64,000 nucleotides of DNA from an uncultured Prevotellaceae bacterium. Lineage in GTDB: Bacteria; Bacteroidota; Bacteroidia; Bacteroidales; Bacteroidaceae. Location of the stretch: contig CACWNV010000007.1 in the NCBI GenBank assembly GCA_902762325.1, positions 1 through 64,000 on the forward strand, read 5' to 3'. The notes under the pieces were generated by a model, which worked only from the letters and a program-made list of their open reading frames with translations, searched no databases and had not been told where the DNA came from. Below, one piece after another: positions 15,434 through 25,369 of the stretch. Position numbers and translations under genes: made by a program. Positions within the stretch are counted from its first letter, which is position 1, and the number at the start of each line of letters is the position of its first letter.

Positions 15434-18250
15434 ATGACAATTAAAAACATTCTTTCGGTCGTTCTGTTCATGATTTGCGGATCGGCCTATGCACAGATGA
15501 TGCCGAATATACCGGCAGACCCTGCCGTGAAGGTTGGTAAACTTGACAACGGACTGACCTATTATCTTCGTTACAACAACTGGCCTGAGCATCAGGCAAA
15601 CTTTTATATCGCACAGAAAGTGGGTTCCATTCAGGAGGAAGAGAGCCAGCGCGGCTTGGCACACTTCCTGGAGCACATGTGTTTCAACGGCACCGACAAT
15701 TTTGAAGGGAACAAGATTGTGAGCTGGTGTGAGCAGAATGGTATCCAGTTCGGCAGCGATCTGAATGCTTATACCTCAATCGACCAGACCGTCTATCGTA
15801 TCAGCAATGTGCCTACAGCACGCGTGGGAGTGCTTGACAGTTGTCTGCTCATTCTCCACGACTGGGCTGACGGACTGATTCTCGACCCTGCAGAGATTGA
15901 CAAGGAGCGTGGTGTGATTCACGAAGAGTGGCGCATGCGCACATCTCCCAGCAGTCGTATGTTCGAGCGAAACCTTCCAGCTCTCTATCCTGGCAGCAAG
16001 TACGGTCTTCGCTATCCCATCGGTCTGATGAGCGTGGTGGACAACTTCAAGCCGAAGGAGCTGCGCGACTATTATGAGAAATGGTATCATCCCACCAATC
16101 AGGCTATCATTGTTGTGGGCGACATTGATGTCGAAAGGACAGAGGCAAAGATTAAGGAGCTCTTCGGTCCCATCAAGAATCCCGATGTGATAGAGCCGAT
16201 TGTCGATGAGATGGTTCCAGACAATGCAGAGCCTATCGTCATCATCGACAAGGACAAAGAGTATCGTACCAGTGATGTAGACATTCTCATCAAGCATGAT
16301 GTGTTCCCCGATTCTCTGAAAGGATCTGTTGCCTATCTGGTTTATAACTATGTCAAGAACGCCGCTATCGGCATGTTGAACAACCGTTTCACCGAGGCTA
16401 CTCAGAAGGAGGACTGTCCTTATGTGAGCGCCAGTGCCGGTGACGATGACTACATCTTCTCTAAGACAAAGGCCTCTTTCGACCTTTCCACGACACCGAA
16501 GGATATGTCAAAGATTGAGGCTTCCATGAAAGCCGTGTTCATCGAGGCTCGTAAGGCAGCGGAATTCGGATTCACTTCCACGGAATTCGACCGTTACAAG
16601 GCAGACTATCTCAGTTCTCTGGATAAGATGTATTCCAACAAAGACAAGCGTACCAATGCCCAGCTATACAGTCCGCTGGTGGGGAATTTCCTGACGAACG
16701 AGCCGATGCCCAGCATTGACTTCACCTATGAGACCATGAAGCAGATTGTCCCGATGATTCCGTTGCAGGTGGTTAATGAACTGATGAAGGAACTGGTGCC
16801 GGCGAATGATTCCAATCTGGTCATCCTGAACTTCAACAACGAAGCAGAAGGAAACGTCTATCCGACGAAGGAGAATCTGCTCAAGGCAATCAGCGATGCC
16901 CGTTCTGCCAAGATTGAGGCTTTTGTGGATAACGTGAAGAACGAACCCCTCATCGCCAAGATGCCAAAGCCTGGTAAGATTAAGAAGGAAATCCGTAATG
17001 ACAAGTTGGGCTATACGGAACTGCAGCTCTCTAATGGTGCAACGGTCATCCTGAAACAGACCGACTTTAAGAAAGACCAGGTGATATTGAGCGGTGAAGG
17101 ATACGGCGGTGAGTCTCTGTATGGAGAAAAAGACTTCATCAACCTGAAGGTCTTCAATGACGTGATCGGCATCAGCGGACTCGGCAACTTCTCGAGTACG
17201 GAATTAGAGAAAGCCCTTGCCGGTAAGATTGCCAACGCCAACCTGACGATGGATGGTGATAAATACATGGGCGTGAACGGGTCGTCAACTCCGAAGGATG
17301 TCGAGACCATGCTTCAGATGCTCTATCTCTATTTCACCAATATTAATAAGGACGAGAAGTCGTTCCAGAAGCTGATCGGACAATATGAGGTGTCACTCAA
17401 GAACCGTGAGCTGTCTCCCGATATTGCCTTGTCCGACTCGTTGACCGCCACTCTTTTCGGGCACGACAAGCGTCGTAAGCCTCTGCTTGCCCAAGACCTG
17501 TCGTCTATCAGCTACGACCGTATCCTCCAGATTGCCCGTGAGCGTACCGCTACAGCCAAAGACTGGGTGTTCCGCATCATTGGAAACTTCGATGAGGCTA
17601 CGATTCGTCCGCTCATCTGCCAGTACATTGCTTCACTTCCCGCAAAAGGAAAGGTCGTGAAAGGATACCGTACCAGCAATCTGCAGAAAGGAAAGATTGA
17701 GAATATCTTCAAGCGTAAGCAGGAGACTCCGAAGTGCAACACCTATTTGGTTTGGTTCAACGAGGATATGGACTATACTCCTGAGCGTAGCATTCAGGCA
17801 AGCATCGCCGGACAGATCATGCGTATGATCTATACCAAGGAGATTCGTGAGGAGGCCAGTGCTGCTTATTCCGTGAGTGCTGGCGGCAATGCCTCTATTT
17901 CAGATGACTACCATGTGATGGAGTTGATAGCATATTGCCCCATGCAGCCTGAAAAGAAAGACACCGCAATGCTGTTGCTGGTTCAGGCAGTGGAAAACCT
18001 CGCCAAGACCTGTGACGCGGAGATGCTCAACAAGTGTAAGGAGGTGATGCTCAAACGATATGATGAGCAGGTGAAGAACAACGGTTATTGGAACAGTATC
18101 ATCCAGATGTGGAGAAAGTACGGACTGGACGAGCATACCGATTACAAGGCACTTGTTCAGGCTCAGACTCCAGAAAAGATCTCTGCCTTCGTCCGTGAAG
18201 TAATCTCTGCGGGCAACTGTGTGAATGTAACGATGCTCCCCGAAGAATAG
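15434..18250 (+). CDS. M16 family zinc metallopeptidase (PqqL-like)
   Basis: 938 residues with a signal peptide (cleavage near AYAQ, residue ~21), so periplasmic. The inverted zinc motif HxxEH appears as HFLEH near residue 77, with the third ligand Glu expected ~75 residues later (RGVIHEEWRM). Four M16 domains in two halves: the N-terminal half holds the active site and the C-terminal half, lacking HxxEH, is the usual inactive partner that closes the clamp. Such enzymes degrade peptides in the periplasm. The gene appears to be transcribed alone, with metK starting 33 bp later. Confidence 0.93.
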   Translation: MTIKNILSVVLFMICGSAYAQMMPNIPADPAVKVGKLDNGLTYYLRYNNWPEHQANFYIAQKVGSIQEEESQRGLAHFLEHMCFNGTDNFEGNKIVSWCEQNGIQFGSDLNAYTSIDQTVYRISNVPTARVGVLDSCLLILHDWADGLILDPAEIDKERGVIHEEWRMRTSPSSRMFERNLPALYPGSKYGLRYPIGLMSVVDNFKPKELRDYYEKWYHPTNQAIIVVGDIDVERTEAKIKELFGPIKNPDVIEPIVDEMVPDNAEPIVIIDKDKEYRTSDVDILIKHDVFPDSLKGSVAYLVYNYVKNAAIGMLNNRFTEATQKEDCPYVSASAGDDDYIFSKTKASFDLSTTPKDMSKIEASMKAVFIEARKAAEFGFTSTEFDRYKADYLSSLDKMYSNKDKRTNAQLYSPLVGNFLTNEPMPSIDFTYETMKQIVPMIPLQVVNELMKELVPANDSNLVILNFNNEAEGNVYPTKENLLKAISDARSAKIEAFVDNVKNEPLIAKMPKPGKIKKEIRNDKLGYTELQLSNGATVILKQTDFKKDQVILSGEGYGGESLYGEKDFINLKVFNDVIGISGLGNFSSTELEKALAGKIANANLTMDGDKYMGVNGSSTPKDVETMLQMLYLYFTNINKDEKSFQKLIGQYEVSLKNRELSPDIALSDSLTATLFGHDKRRKPLLAQDLSSISYDRILQIARERTATAKDWVFRIIGNFDEATIRPLICQYIASLPAKGKVVKGYRTSNLQKGKIENIFKRKQETPKCNTYLVWFNEDMDYTPERSIQASIAGQIMRMIYTKEIREEASAAYSVSAGGNASISDDYHVMELIAYCPMQPEKKDTAMLLLVQAVENLAKTCDAEMLNKCKEVMLKRYDEQVKNNGYWNSIIQMWRKYGLDEHTDYKALVQAQTPEKISAFVREVISAGNCVNVTMLPEE

Positions 18251-18283
18251 GAGAGGTATCATAATCTTAAGAAATAGAATAAA

Positions 18284-19540
18284 ATGTCATATTTATTTTC
18301 ATCAGAATCAGTATCTGAAGGGCATCCCGACAAAGTGGCCGACCAGATCAGCGATGCGCTGCTGGACCAGTTTCTTGCCTATGATGCCGGAGCCCGTTGC
18401 GCCATAGAGTCGTTTTGCACCACGGGTCAGGTCGTCATTATGGGAGAGGTGCGTTCGGAAGCATACATCGACTTGCAGACCATCGCACGCAGGACCATCA
18501 ACAGAATTGGCTATACCAAGTCGGAATATGAGTTCGACGGTAACTCGTGCGGTATCTTGACGGCAATTCATGAGCAAAGTGCCGATATCAACCGAGGTGT
18601 GGACCGTGAGAGCGAAGAAGAGCAAGGTGCCGGTGACCAGGGCATGATGTTTGGCTATGCAACCAATGAGACCGACAACTATATGCCTGTGTCGCTTGAC
18701 CTGGCACATCTTATCATGCGTACATTGGCTGACATCCGGAAGGAAGGACGTGAGATGACTTATCTTCGTCCCGACTCCAAGAGTCAGGTGACCATTGAGT
18801 ATAGTGATGACAACATCCCACAACGGATAGATACGATTGTTGTCTCCACCCAGCACGACCCGTTTGATGACGACGATGAGCGGATGCTGGCACGCATCAA
18901 GGAAGACGTGCTCAACATACTGATGCCTCGTGTCAAAGCCCAGTGCAGTGAAAAAGTGCTTGCTCTCTTCAATGATGATATAAAGTATCATGTCAATCCC
19001 ACCGGTAAGTTTGTCATTGGCGGACCTCATGGTGATACCGGGTTGACAGGCAGAAAGATCATTGTTGACACCTATGGCGGTAAGGGTGCGCACGGCGGAG
19101 GTGCTTTCTCGGGAAAGGACTCTTCCAAGGTGGACCGTTCAGCCGCCTATATGGCACGTTACATCGCCAAAAACATGGTTGCTGCCGGTGTGGCAGACGA
19201 GATGCTGGTGCAGCTGGCGTATGCCATCGGAAAAGCCGACCCTGTCAGTGTCTATGTAAACACCTACGGACGTAGCCATGTCAACATGACAGATGGTGAG
19301 ATAGCCCGTCGCATCCAGCATTTGTTCAGTCTTCGTCCGAAAGCCATTGAACGGCTTTTGAAGCTTCGTCAGCCCATTTATGTGGAGACGGCTGCCTATG
19401 GACACATGGGACGCAAGAACGAGGTGATCATCAAGGAGTTCACCAGTCGTTATAATCCTCATAAGAAAATAGAAGTGGAGCTCTTCACATGGGAGAAACT
19501 TGACCGCATTGAAGAGATCCGTAAGGAATTCGGACTGTAA
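18284..19540 (+). CDS. metK: S-adenosylmethionine synthase
   Basis: Makes SAM from methionine and ATP. 418 residues, slightly longer than the ~385 typical of E. coli, as usual for Bacteroidetes. SESVSEGHPDKVADQISDA at the N-terminus holds the ATP/metal-binding His-Pro-Asp-Lys, GDQGMMFGYA is the flexible-loop signature, and GGAFSGKDSSKVDRSAAY is the glycine-rich P-loop-like motif. Cytoplasmic. Its TAA overlaps the ATG of the next gene by one base (TAATG). Confidence 0.98.
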   Translation: MSYLFSSESVSEGHPDKVADQISDALLDQFLAYDAGARCAIESFCTTGQVVIMGEVRSEAYIDLQTIARRTINRIGYTKSEYEFDGNSCGILTAIHEQSADINRGVDRESEEEQGAGDQGMMFGYATNETDNYMPVSLDLAHLIMRTLADIRKEGREMTYLRPDSKSQVTIEYSDDNIPQRIDTIVVSTQHDPFDDDDERMLARIKEDVLNILMPRVKAQCSEKVLALFNDDIKYHVNPTGKFVIGGPHGDTGLTGRKIIVDTYGGKGAHGGGAFSGKDSSKVDRSAAYMARYIAKNMVAAGVADEMLVQLAYAIGKADPVSVYVNTYGRSHVNMTDGEIARRIQHLFSLRPKAIERLLKLRQPIYVETAAYGHMGRKNEVIIKEFTSRYNPHKKIEVELFTWEKLDRIEEIRKEFGL

Positions 19541-20487
19541 TGCCAGGCAAGTCGCTTACCCCCTTTCAAGTCCTCAGCAGACTTCCTGAAGATGCCACAC
19601 CGGCACAACAGGACTCTGCTGTTCAGGCCAATGTGAAGATCTCTGAGATTCATTGGAGTGAGATGCCGGACACCCTTCACATGCCGGGACACACCAAAGG
19701 AAAAGGCTATCATGACATAGATATTCCCGAACATTACTATCGGGAGTCGTTTTTCATGAAAGACTCGCTTTTTCATCCCGAGCTAAAAGGTGGCAGGCAA
19801 GGAATAGCAGGGGTAGTGAAACCTTATACCATAGCAGGCGATGATATTATCACAAGCCTGCTATTTGGTTGTTTTATCTTGACTTTGTTTGCGCTGGCCC
19901 GCACACGTCAGTTCATGCTCAGACAGGCAAAGAGCATCTTCTATCTGGTAAGGGAGGAAGTCGGTGAGACCTCTGACGAGATATGGATGCTGTTCTATAT
20001 GGTGTTACAGACCTGTCTGCTGTCAGCACTTATCGTTTTTTTCTTCCTCAGGAGCCGGTTGGGCGATCTGATGCTGTCAGAGCAATATGCGATTATTGGT
20101 GCCCTGTCCGGTCTTTTTGTCGGTTATCTCCTGCTTAAGACTTTCATGTATAAATTGACAGGCTGGGTATTCTTTAACGGTAAAAAAAATGAACAGTGGA
20201 AAAAGGGGTTCCTTTTCTTGATGTCAACCGAAGGTTTACTGTTGTTTCCATTAGTCATTTTGCTCGCTTATGCTGATTTTCCATTACACAATGCGTTGAT
20301 TTATGCATTTATTGTAATAATTATTGTCAAATTGTTACTATTATATAAGGCCTTTATCATCTTTTTTAGAAGAAATGGTGTTTATCTGCAAATTATTTTG
20401 TACTTTTGTGCGCTCGAAATTGTACCTCTGATAGTATTAGGTGGTATTTTGGACATGGCGAGCCAGCATTTGACAATAAATTTTTAG
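19540..20487 (+). CDS. DUF4271 integral membrane protein
   Basis: 315 residues. The first ~105 residues are hydrophilic; from ~108 on there are about seven hydrophobic helices (for example DIITSLLFGCFILTLFALA and LLSALIVFFFLRS). This is the DUF4271 family, found in Bacteroidetes directly before the hemD-like gene and rnpA. No enzymatic motif is visible. Its start overlaps metK by one base. It ends 6 bp before the hemD-like gene, implying coupled expression. Role unknown. Confidence 0.85.
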   Translation: MPGKSLTPFQVLSRLPEDATPAQQDSAVQANVKISEIHWSEMPDTLHMPGHTKGKGYHDIDIPEHYYRESFFMKDSLFHPELKGGRQGIAGVVKPYTIAGDDIITSLLFGCFILTLFALARTRQFMLRQAKSIFYLVREEVGETSDEIWMLFYMVLQTCLLSALIVFFFLRSRLGDLMLSEQYAIIGALSGLFVGYLLLKTFMYKLTGWVFFNGKKNEQWKKGFLFLMSTEGLLLFPLVILLAYADFPLHNALIYAFIVIIIVKLLLLYKAFIIFFRRNGVYLQIILYFCALEIVPLIVLGGILDMASQHLTINF

Positions 20488-20493
20488 GACAAG

Positions 20494-21243
20494 ATGATAA
20501 AAAAGATTTTGATTTCCCAGCCTAAGCCATCAAGTGAGAAATCACCCTATTTCGACATTGAGAAAGAATTTGGCGTTGAGTTAGTATTCCGCCCGTTCAT
20601 AAAGGTCGAAGGGATTACGGCAAAAGAGTTCCGTCATCAAAAGGTTAGTATTCTGGATTATTCGGCTGTTGTCTTTACTTCGCGTCATGCTATTGACCAT
20701 TTCTTCACACTTGCCAAGGAACTTCGCATAACGATTCCTGAAACGATGAAATATTTCTGTGTGACAGAGACGATAGCTTTGTATATCCAAAAGTATGTTC
20801 AGTACCGCAAGCGCAAAGTATTCTTTGGTACAACAGGTAAGATTCAGGATTTGGTGCCCTTGATGATTAAGCACAAGGGTGAAAAGTATCTTGTCCCAAT
20901 GAGCAGCGTGCACAATGATGATGTTAAGATCCTGCTTGACTCTAAGAAGCTTCAGCACATGGAGTGCGTCATGTACCGCACGGTGAGCAACGACTTCTCT
21001 GAAGAGGAAGTCAGCTCTTTCGACTATGACATGCTGGTCTTCTTTAGTCCCACAGGTATTCAGGCATTGTGCAAGAACTTCCCTGAATTTTCACAGGGTG
21101 ATATCCGTATCGCTACTTTCGGTCCGTCTACAGCCAAGGCCGTTGAAGATAGCGGATTGCGGCTCGATCTGCAGGCTCCGACACCGATGTTTCCTTCGAT
21201 GACGGGAGCATTAAAAGCCTATCTGAAAGATAACTTGAAATAA
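20494..21243 (+). CDS. hemD: Uroporphyrinogen-III synthase family protein
   Basis: 249 residues with the two-domain HemD pattern: ISQPKPSSEKSPYFDIEKE at the start, VFTSRHAIDHFF near residue 60, and the second-domain signature VFFSPTGIQALCKNFPEF near residue 182 with IATFGPSTAKAVEDSGL at ~206. The enzyme cyclises hydroxymethylbilane into uroporphyrinogen III. No other haem genes are near, and the family is divergent in Bacteroidetes, so the symbol is by family and conserved position before rnpA. Cytoplasmic. Confidence 0.83.
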   Translation: MIKKILISQPKPSSEKSPYFDIEKEFGVELVFRPFIKVEGITAKEFRHQKVSILDYSAVVFTSRHAIDHFFTLAKELRITIPETMKYFCVTETIALYIQKYVQYRKRKVFFGTTGKIQDLVPLMIKHKGEKYLVPMSSVHNDDVKILLDSKKLQHMECVMYRTVSNDFSEEEVSSFDYDMLVFFSPTGIQALCKNFPEFSQGDIRIATFGPSTAKAVEDSGLRLDLQAPTPMFPSMTGALKAYLKDNLK

Positions 21244-21252
21244 ACAGCTGAG

Positions 21253-21654
21253 ATGTCTGCATCCAAACCTTTCGGATTAAGTAAGGAAGAGCGGATATGC
21301 AGCAAGAAACTGATAGACCAGCTCTTTACAGGAGGCATCGCACATGCGATGTCTGCTTTTCCTTTAAGGGTTGTCTATATGAATACCGGGCGGAATGCTG
21401 ATGAGCCACAGGCGAAGATGCTGGTCAGTGTCCCTAAGCGCTGCTTTAAGCGGGCTGTCAAGCGTAATCGGGTGAAAAGGCAGTTACGTGAAGCCTATCG
21501 GCTGAACAAGCAACAGCTTCTTTCACATCTGGCGACGACTCCGGAGAAAGGTGTGGCAATGGCTTTTATCTGGCTGGACAACAAACTCTATGACTACGAT
21601 GTTGTGGACAGGCAGATGAAGAAACTGTTGAAACGAATTGTCGAGACGCTATGA
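21253..21654 (+). CDS. rnpA: Ribonuclease P protein component
   Basis: 133 residues. Binds the catalytic RNA of RNase P and helps remove 5' leaders of pre-tRNAs. The signature [21 protein letters not shown] near residues 63-83 carries the RNA-contacting basic helix. It overlaps yidD by 4 bp (ATGAG), a conserved pairing in bacteria. Confidence 0.95.
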   Translation: MSASKPFGLSKEERICSKKLIDQLFTGGIAHAMSAFPLRVVYMNTGRNADEPQAKMLVSVPKRCFKRAVKRNRVKRQLREAYRLNKQQLLSHLATTPEKGVAMAFIWLDNKLYDYDVVDRQMKKLLKRIVETL

Positions 21655-21890
21655 GTGTGTTGAAATGGCTGTCGAAGACCTTATCATGGTTGCTGGTGCT
21701 GCCGATATTGTTCTATCAGCATTACATCTCGCCTTTTACGCCACCATCTTGCCGTTTTACTCCGACCTGTTCGGAATATGCACGTCAGGCAATCCTGAAA
21801 CATGGACCGATAAAAGGCTTGGGACTGGCTATCTGGCGCATTTTAAGATGCAATCCGTGGGGTGGGTCAGGCTACGATCCTGTTCCGTAG
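21651..21890 (+). CDS. yidD: Membrane protein insertion efficiency factor YidD
   Basis: 79 residues. The amphipathic N-terminus ([19 protein letters not shown]) followed by [17 protein letters not shown] and [13 protein letters not shown] is diagnostic. It aids YidC-dependent insertion of membrane proteins from the cytoplasmic face. It begins inside the rnpA stop region and is followed by tyrS after 70 bp. Confidence 0.95.
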   Translation: MSVLKWLSKTLSWLLVLPILFYQHYISPFTPPSCRFTPTCSEYARQAILKHGPIKGLGLAIWRILRCNPWGGSGYDPVP

Positions 21891-21960
21891 GTTTCGCGAA
21901 TGACTTCATGACCCCTCTGATACCTTATTAGTAATATATAATAGATAAAAAATAATATTG

Positions 21961-23259
21961 ATGACTAAGAACTTTGTTGAAGAACTGAAGTGGCGTGGTA
22001 TGCTGGCTCAGATAATGCCAGGTACCGAAGAACTCCTTCAAAAAGAAATGGTGACAGCATATCTGGGTACTGACCCGACAGCTGATTCCCTGCATATCGG
22101 GCATCTCTGCGGCATCATGATGCTGCGTCACCTACAGCGTTGTGGACATAAGCCTATCATCCTCGTTGGAGGTGCGACAGGCATGATTGGCGACCCTTCG
22201 GGAAAGAGCCAGGAGCGTAATCTGCTGGATACGGAAACCCTTTATCACAATCAGGAGTGCATCAAGGCACAGGTTTCCAAGTTCCTTGACTTCAATGCGC
22301 AGGGTGGAAATGCCGCTGAGATGGTGAACAATTATGATTGGATGAAAGACTTCACCTTCCTTGATTTTGCACGCGAGGTGGGTAAACATATCACCGTGAA
22401 CTATATGATGGCCAAGGACAGCGTGCAGCAGCGCCTCAATGGTACTGCCCGCGACGGCCTTTCGTTTACAGAATTCACCTATCAGCTCTTGCAGGGCTAC
22501 GACTTCCTGCACCTCTATCGTACAAAAGGCTGTAAGTTGCAGCTGGGAGGAAACGACCAATGGGGTAACATGACGACCGGTACGGAGCTGATTCGTCGTA
22601 CATTGGGCAACGATGCAGAGGCATTTGCTTTGACCTGTCCGCTGATTACGAAGAGCGATGGCAAGAAGTTCGGTAAGACAGAGAGCGGAAACATCTGGCT
22701 CGACCGGAAGCGTACCACTCCTTATCGCTTCTATCAGTTCTGGCTGAACGTGAGTGATGATGATGCCGAGCGTTACATCAAGATATTCACCAGTCTGGAA
22801 AAAGAGGTGATAGATGCACTCATTGAGGAGCACAGACAGGATCCCGGCCGTCGTGTCTTACAGAAACGTCTGGCAGAAGAGGTGACTGTACTGGTACATT
22901 CCAAGGAAGATCTTGACATGGCTATCGAGGCTTCGAACATCCTTTTTGGAAAGGCAACAAAGGATGTACTGGAGAAACTCGACGAGGAAACTTTCCTTGA
23001 CGTCTTCGATGGCGTGCCTCACTACGAGCTTTCCAAAGACCAGCTCGGTCAGTCGGCTATTGAACTGTTCACCCAAGCAGTACCCGTGTTCCCCTCAAAG
23101 GGCGATATGCGCAAGATGGTGCAGGGTGGTGGAGTATCGCTGAATAAGGAAAAGCTCACAGACCAGAATCGTCTTATCCTTGCGGAGGACCTTATTGACG
23201 GTAAATATCTTCTGGTTCAGAAAGGTAAGAAGAACTATTATCTGTTGATTGTGAGTTAA
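21961..23259 (+). CDS. tyrS: Tyrosyl-tRNA synthetase
   Basis: 432 residues from the ATG at 21961; a TTG at 21958 is in frame but the ATG is the natural start. Charges tRNA-Tyr. The class I HIGH-like motif is HIGHLCG (near residue 46), and the KMSKS-like loop is KFGKTESG (near residue 239). The C-terminal ~70 residues carry an S4-like RNA-binding domain ([15 protein letters not shown]). It is followed by tRNA-Gln, not tRNA-Tyr. Confidence 0.97.
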   Translation: MTKNFVEELKWRGMLAQIMPGTEELLQKEMVTAYLGTDPTADSLHIGHLCGIMMLRHLQRCGHKPIILVGGATGMIGDPSGKSQERNLLDTETLYHNQECIKAQVSKFLDFNAQGGNAAEMVNNYDWMKDFTFLDFAREVGKHITVNYMMAKDSVQQRLNGTARDGLSFTEFTYQLLQGYDFLHLYRTKGCKLQLGGNDQWGNMTTGTELIRRTLGNDAEAFALTCPLITKSDGKKFGKTESGNIWLDRKRTTPYRFYQFWLNVSDDDAERYIKIFTSLEKEVIDALIEEHRQDPGRRVLQKRLAEEVTVLVHSKEDLDMAIEASNILFGKATKDVLEKLDEETFLDVFDGVPHYELSKDQLGQSAIELFTQAVPVFPSKGDMRKMVQGGGVSLNKEKLTDQNRLILAEDLIDGKYLLVQKGKKNYYLLIVS

Positions 23260-23365
23260 TTCTCTCAGTCAGCAGTCAAAAAGGGAGAATTGAAGAAAAA
23301 GGGAAAAATTGTCATCCCACATAAATTAAATGCTTCAATTCTTCCTTATTTTCAATTTTTTGTAT

Positions 23366-23373
23366 TAACTTTG
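23366..23373 (+). promoter_or_regulatory. -7 box (TAACTTTG) of tRNA-Gln
   Basis: TAnnTTTG match 17 bp before the mature 5' end. No clear -33 element. Confidence 0.45.
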
Positions 23374-23390
23374 CAGCCGCAAAGTGATTT

Positions 23391-23461
23391 TGGACGATGG
23401 TGTAATGGTAACACTACAGGTTTTGGTTCTGTCATTCCCGGTTCGAATCCGAGTCGTCCAA
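23391..23461 (+). tRNA. tRNA-Gln (anticodon TTG)
   Basis: A 71-nt cloverleaf: acceptor TGGACGA/TCGTCCA, D stem GTGT/ACAC, anticodon stem ACAGG/TCTGT with loop TTTTGGT (anticodon TTG, reads CAA/CAG), and T loop TTCGAAT. CCA is not encoded. The T stem CCCGG/CCGAG contains a C-A mismatch at its second pair, where most homologues would pair T-A; see the findings. Confidence 0.93.
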
Positions 23462-23464
23462 CAG

Positions 23465-23493
23465 AAAAGACTGTCATCCGGCAGTCTTTTTTT
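23465..23493 (+). terminator. Terminator after tRNA-Gln
   Basis: AAAAGACTG (23465-23473) pairs with CAGTCTTTT (23482-23490), loop 8 nt, followed by more T. It starts 3 nt after the tRNA. Confidence 0.9.
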
Positions 23494-23589
23494 GTTGGCT
23501 TTCGTGATGAAAGCGGATAATTTAAACCACAGAAATGTTATGCGGCGGGACGCCAAGTATTAATCAAATTTAAATCGTTTGCGAATAAG

Positions 23590-23618
23590 TTGTTTTTCAG
23601 GATTTTTTGTTATCTTTG
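23590..23618 (+). promoter_or_regulatory. Promoter of kduI-kduD
   Basis: TTG at 23590-23592, 18-bp spacer, TATCTTTG at 23611-23618, 26 bp before the kduI ATG. No clear operator palindrome is seen. Confidence 0.6.
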
Positions 23619-23644
23619 CAAAATCAGAATCAAACTGCCAAACG

Positions 23645-24490
23645 ATGAAAACCAATTATGAATTAAGATATGCTTCCCATCCAGAGGATGCCTGTCATTA
23701 TGATACCGCACGACTGAGACGCGACTTCCTCATTGAAACTCTTTTCACGGCCGATGAGGTGAATATGGTCTATTCGATGTACGACAGAATGATCGTAGGA
23801 GGTGCTATGCCCGTCAATGAAGAGCTGAAACTGGAGGCTATCGACCCGCTGAAAGCTCCCTTTTTTACTACCCGCCGAGAGGTTGGAATCTTCAACGTGG
23901 GACAGGGAACGGCTATCGTACGTGTTGGTGATGAGGTCTTCGAACTGGCTTACAAGGAGGCTTTGTACATTGGCAGCGGAGATCATGATGTGACATTTGC
24001 CAGCAAAGATGCAGCCTGCCCTGCTAAGTTGTATTTCAACAGTACCACTGCCCACACTTCTTATCCATGTAAGAAGGTGACGAAGGAGAGCGCTGTGAGT
24101 GTACACATGGGAGAGCTTGAGATGAGCAATGAACGTACCATCAATAAGATGCTGGTGAATCAGGTGCTCCCTACTTGTCAGTTGCAGATGGGAATGACCG
24201 AACTGGCTGCCGGTTCTGTATGGAACACAATGCCCGCCCATGTGCATAGTCGACGGATGGAGGCTTATTTCTACTTTGACCTTCCATCCGATCAGGCTGT
24301 TTGTCATTTCATGGGAGAACCACAGGAGACCCGTCATATCTGGATGCGTGGCGATCAGGCCGTGCTATCCCCTGAATGGAGTATCCACTCTGCTGCCGCT
24401 ACCCACAATTATACGTTCATCTGGGGAATGGGTGGCGAGAATCTGGACTATGGTGATCAAGACTTTTTCAAAATAACAGATTTAAAATAA
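23645..24490 (+). CDS. kduI: 5-dehydro-4-deoxy-D-glucuronate isomerase
   Basis: 281 residues from ATG 23645; the upstream in-frame ATG at 23579 lies before the promoter. Isomerises 5-keto-4-deoxyuronate (from pectin or glycosaminoglycan unsaturated uronides) to 2,5-diketo-3-deoxygluconate. Family markers are RYASHPEDACHYDTARLRRDFL at the N-terminus and the cupin metal region NTMPAHVHSRRMEAYFYFD (His and Glu ligands near residues 196-203). Cytoplasmic. It sits 5 bp upstream of kduD, which takes the product onward. Confidence 0.96.
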   Translation: MKTNYELRYASHPEDACHYDTARLRRDFLIETLFTADEVNMVYSMYDRMIVGGAMPVNEELKLEAIDPLKAPFFTTRREVGIFNVGQGTAIVRVGDEVFELAYKEALYIGSGDHDVTFASKDAACPAKLYFNSTTAHTSYPCKKVTKESAVSVHMGELEMSNERTINKMLVNQVLPTCQLQMGMTELAAGSVWNTMPAHVHSRRMEAYFYFDLPSDQAVCHFMGEPQETRHIWMRGDQAVLSPEWSIHSAAATHNYTFIWGMGGENLDYGDQDFFKITDLK

Positions 24491-24495
24491 CAACT

Positions 24496-25302
24496 ATGGA
24501 CAGCTTAAAAGCATTTTCTTTGGAAGGCAAGAATGCCTGGATAACTGGTGCTTCTTATGGTATCGGTTTTAATATTGCCCGTGCTTTTGTGGCCGCTGGC
24601 ATCAAGAACATTATCTTCAACGACATTAACGAGGCAGCCTTGGAGCGTGGTCTTAACAACTACAAGGAAGCTGGTATTGAGAACGTGAAAGGCTATGTCT
24701 GTGATGTTACCAACGAGGATGCCGTGAAGGCACTTGTTGAGACCATCCACAAGGAAGTCGGTCAGATTGACATCCTGGTCAACAATGCAGGTATCATCAA
24801 GCGCATCCCGATGCATGAGATGAAGCGTGCAGAGTTCCAACAGGTCATCGACATCGACCTCGTCGGTCCGTTCATCTGCTCTTCTGCCGTGATTCCTGAG
24901 ATGATGGAGCGTAAGGAAGGAAAAATTATCAACATCTGCTCAATGATGAGTGAGCTGGGTCGTGAGACCGTGTCGGCATACGCTGCTGCTAAGGGTGGTC
25001 TGAAGATGCTTACTCGTAACATCTGCTCAGAATATGGAGAGTACAACATCCAGTGTAATGGTATTGGCCCGGGTTACATCGCTACTCCTCAGACTGCTCC
25101 TCTCCGTGAGCGTCAGCCGGATGGAAGCCGTCATCCGTTTGATTCATTCATCTGCGCCAAGACACCTGCAGGCCGTTGGCTCAACCCCGAAGAACTGGGT
25201 GGACCGGCAGTGTTCCTTGCATCTCACGCATCTGATGCCGTGAACGGACATGTCCTCTATGTTGATGGAGGTATCCTTGCCTATATCGGTAAGCAGCCAT
25301 AA
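24496..25302 (+). CDS. kduD: 2-dehydro-3-deoxy-D-gluconate 5-dehydrogenase
   Basis: 268-residue short-chain dehydrogenase. TGASYGIGFNIA (residues ~18-29) is the NAD-binding motif, NNAGI near residue 95 and the catalytic Tyr-x-x-x-Lys in SAYAAAKGG near residue 160. Reduces 2,5-diketo-3-deoxygluconate to 2-keto-3-deoxygluconate, the step after KduI, feeding uronates into central metabolism. Located 5 bp after kduI and ended by a terminator. Confidence 0.95.
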   Translation: MDSLKAFSLEGKNAWITGASYGIGFNIARAFVAAGIKNIIFNDINEAALERGLNNYKEAGIENVKGYVCDVTNEDAVKALVETIHKEVGQIDILVNNAGIIKRIPMHEMKRAEFQQVIDIDLVGPFICSSAVIPEMMERKEGKIINICSMMSELGRETVSAYAAAKGGLKMLTRNICSEYGEYNIQCNGIGPGYIATPQTAPLRERQPDGSRHPFDSFICAKTPAGRWLNPEELGGPAVFLASHASDAVNGHVLYVDGGILAYIGKQP

Positions 25303-25316
25303 GAAATTGTTTCAAT

Positions 25317-25348
25317 AAAAAAGGCGACTCGTTTGAGCCGCCTTTTTT
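25317..25348. terminator. Bidirectional terminator between kduD and hup
   Basis: AAAAAAGGCGACTC and GAGCCGCCTTTTTT form a stem with one mismatch and a 4-nt loop. It has T-rich tails on both strands and lies between convergent genes. Confidence 0.8.
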
Positions 25349-25369
25349 ATTGTGGATAATATTTTACAA

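Noticed and set aside
18308..19093. 261-codon minus-strand ORF opposite metK
   Set aside because: Shadow of metK.
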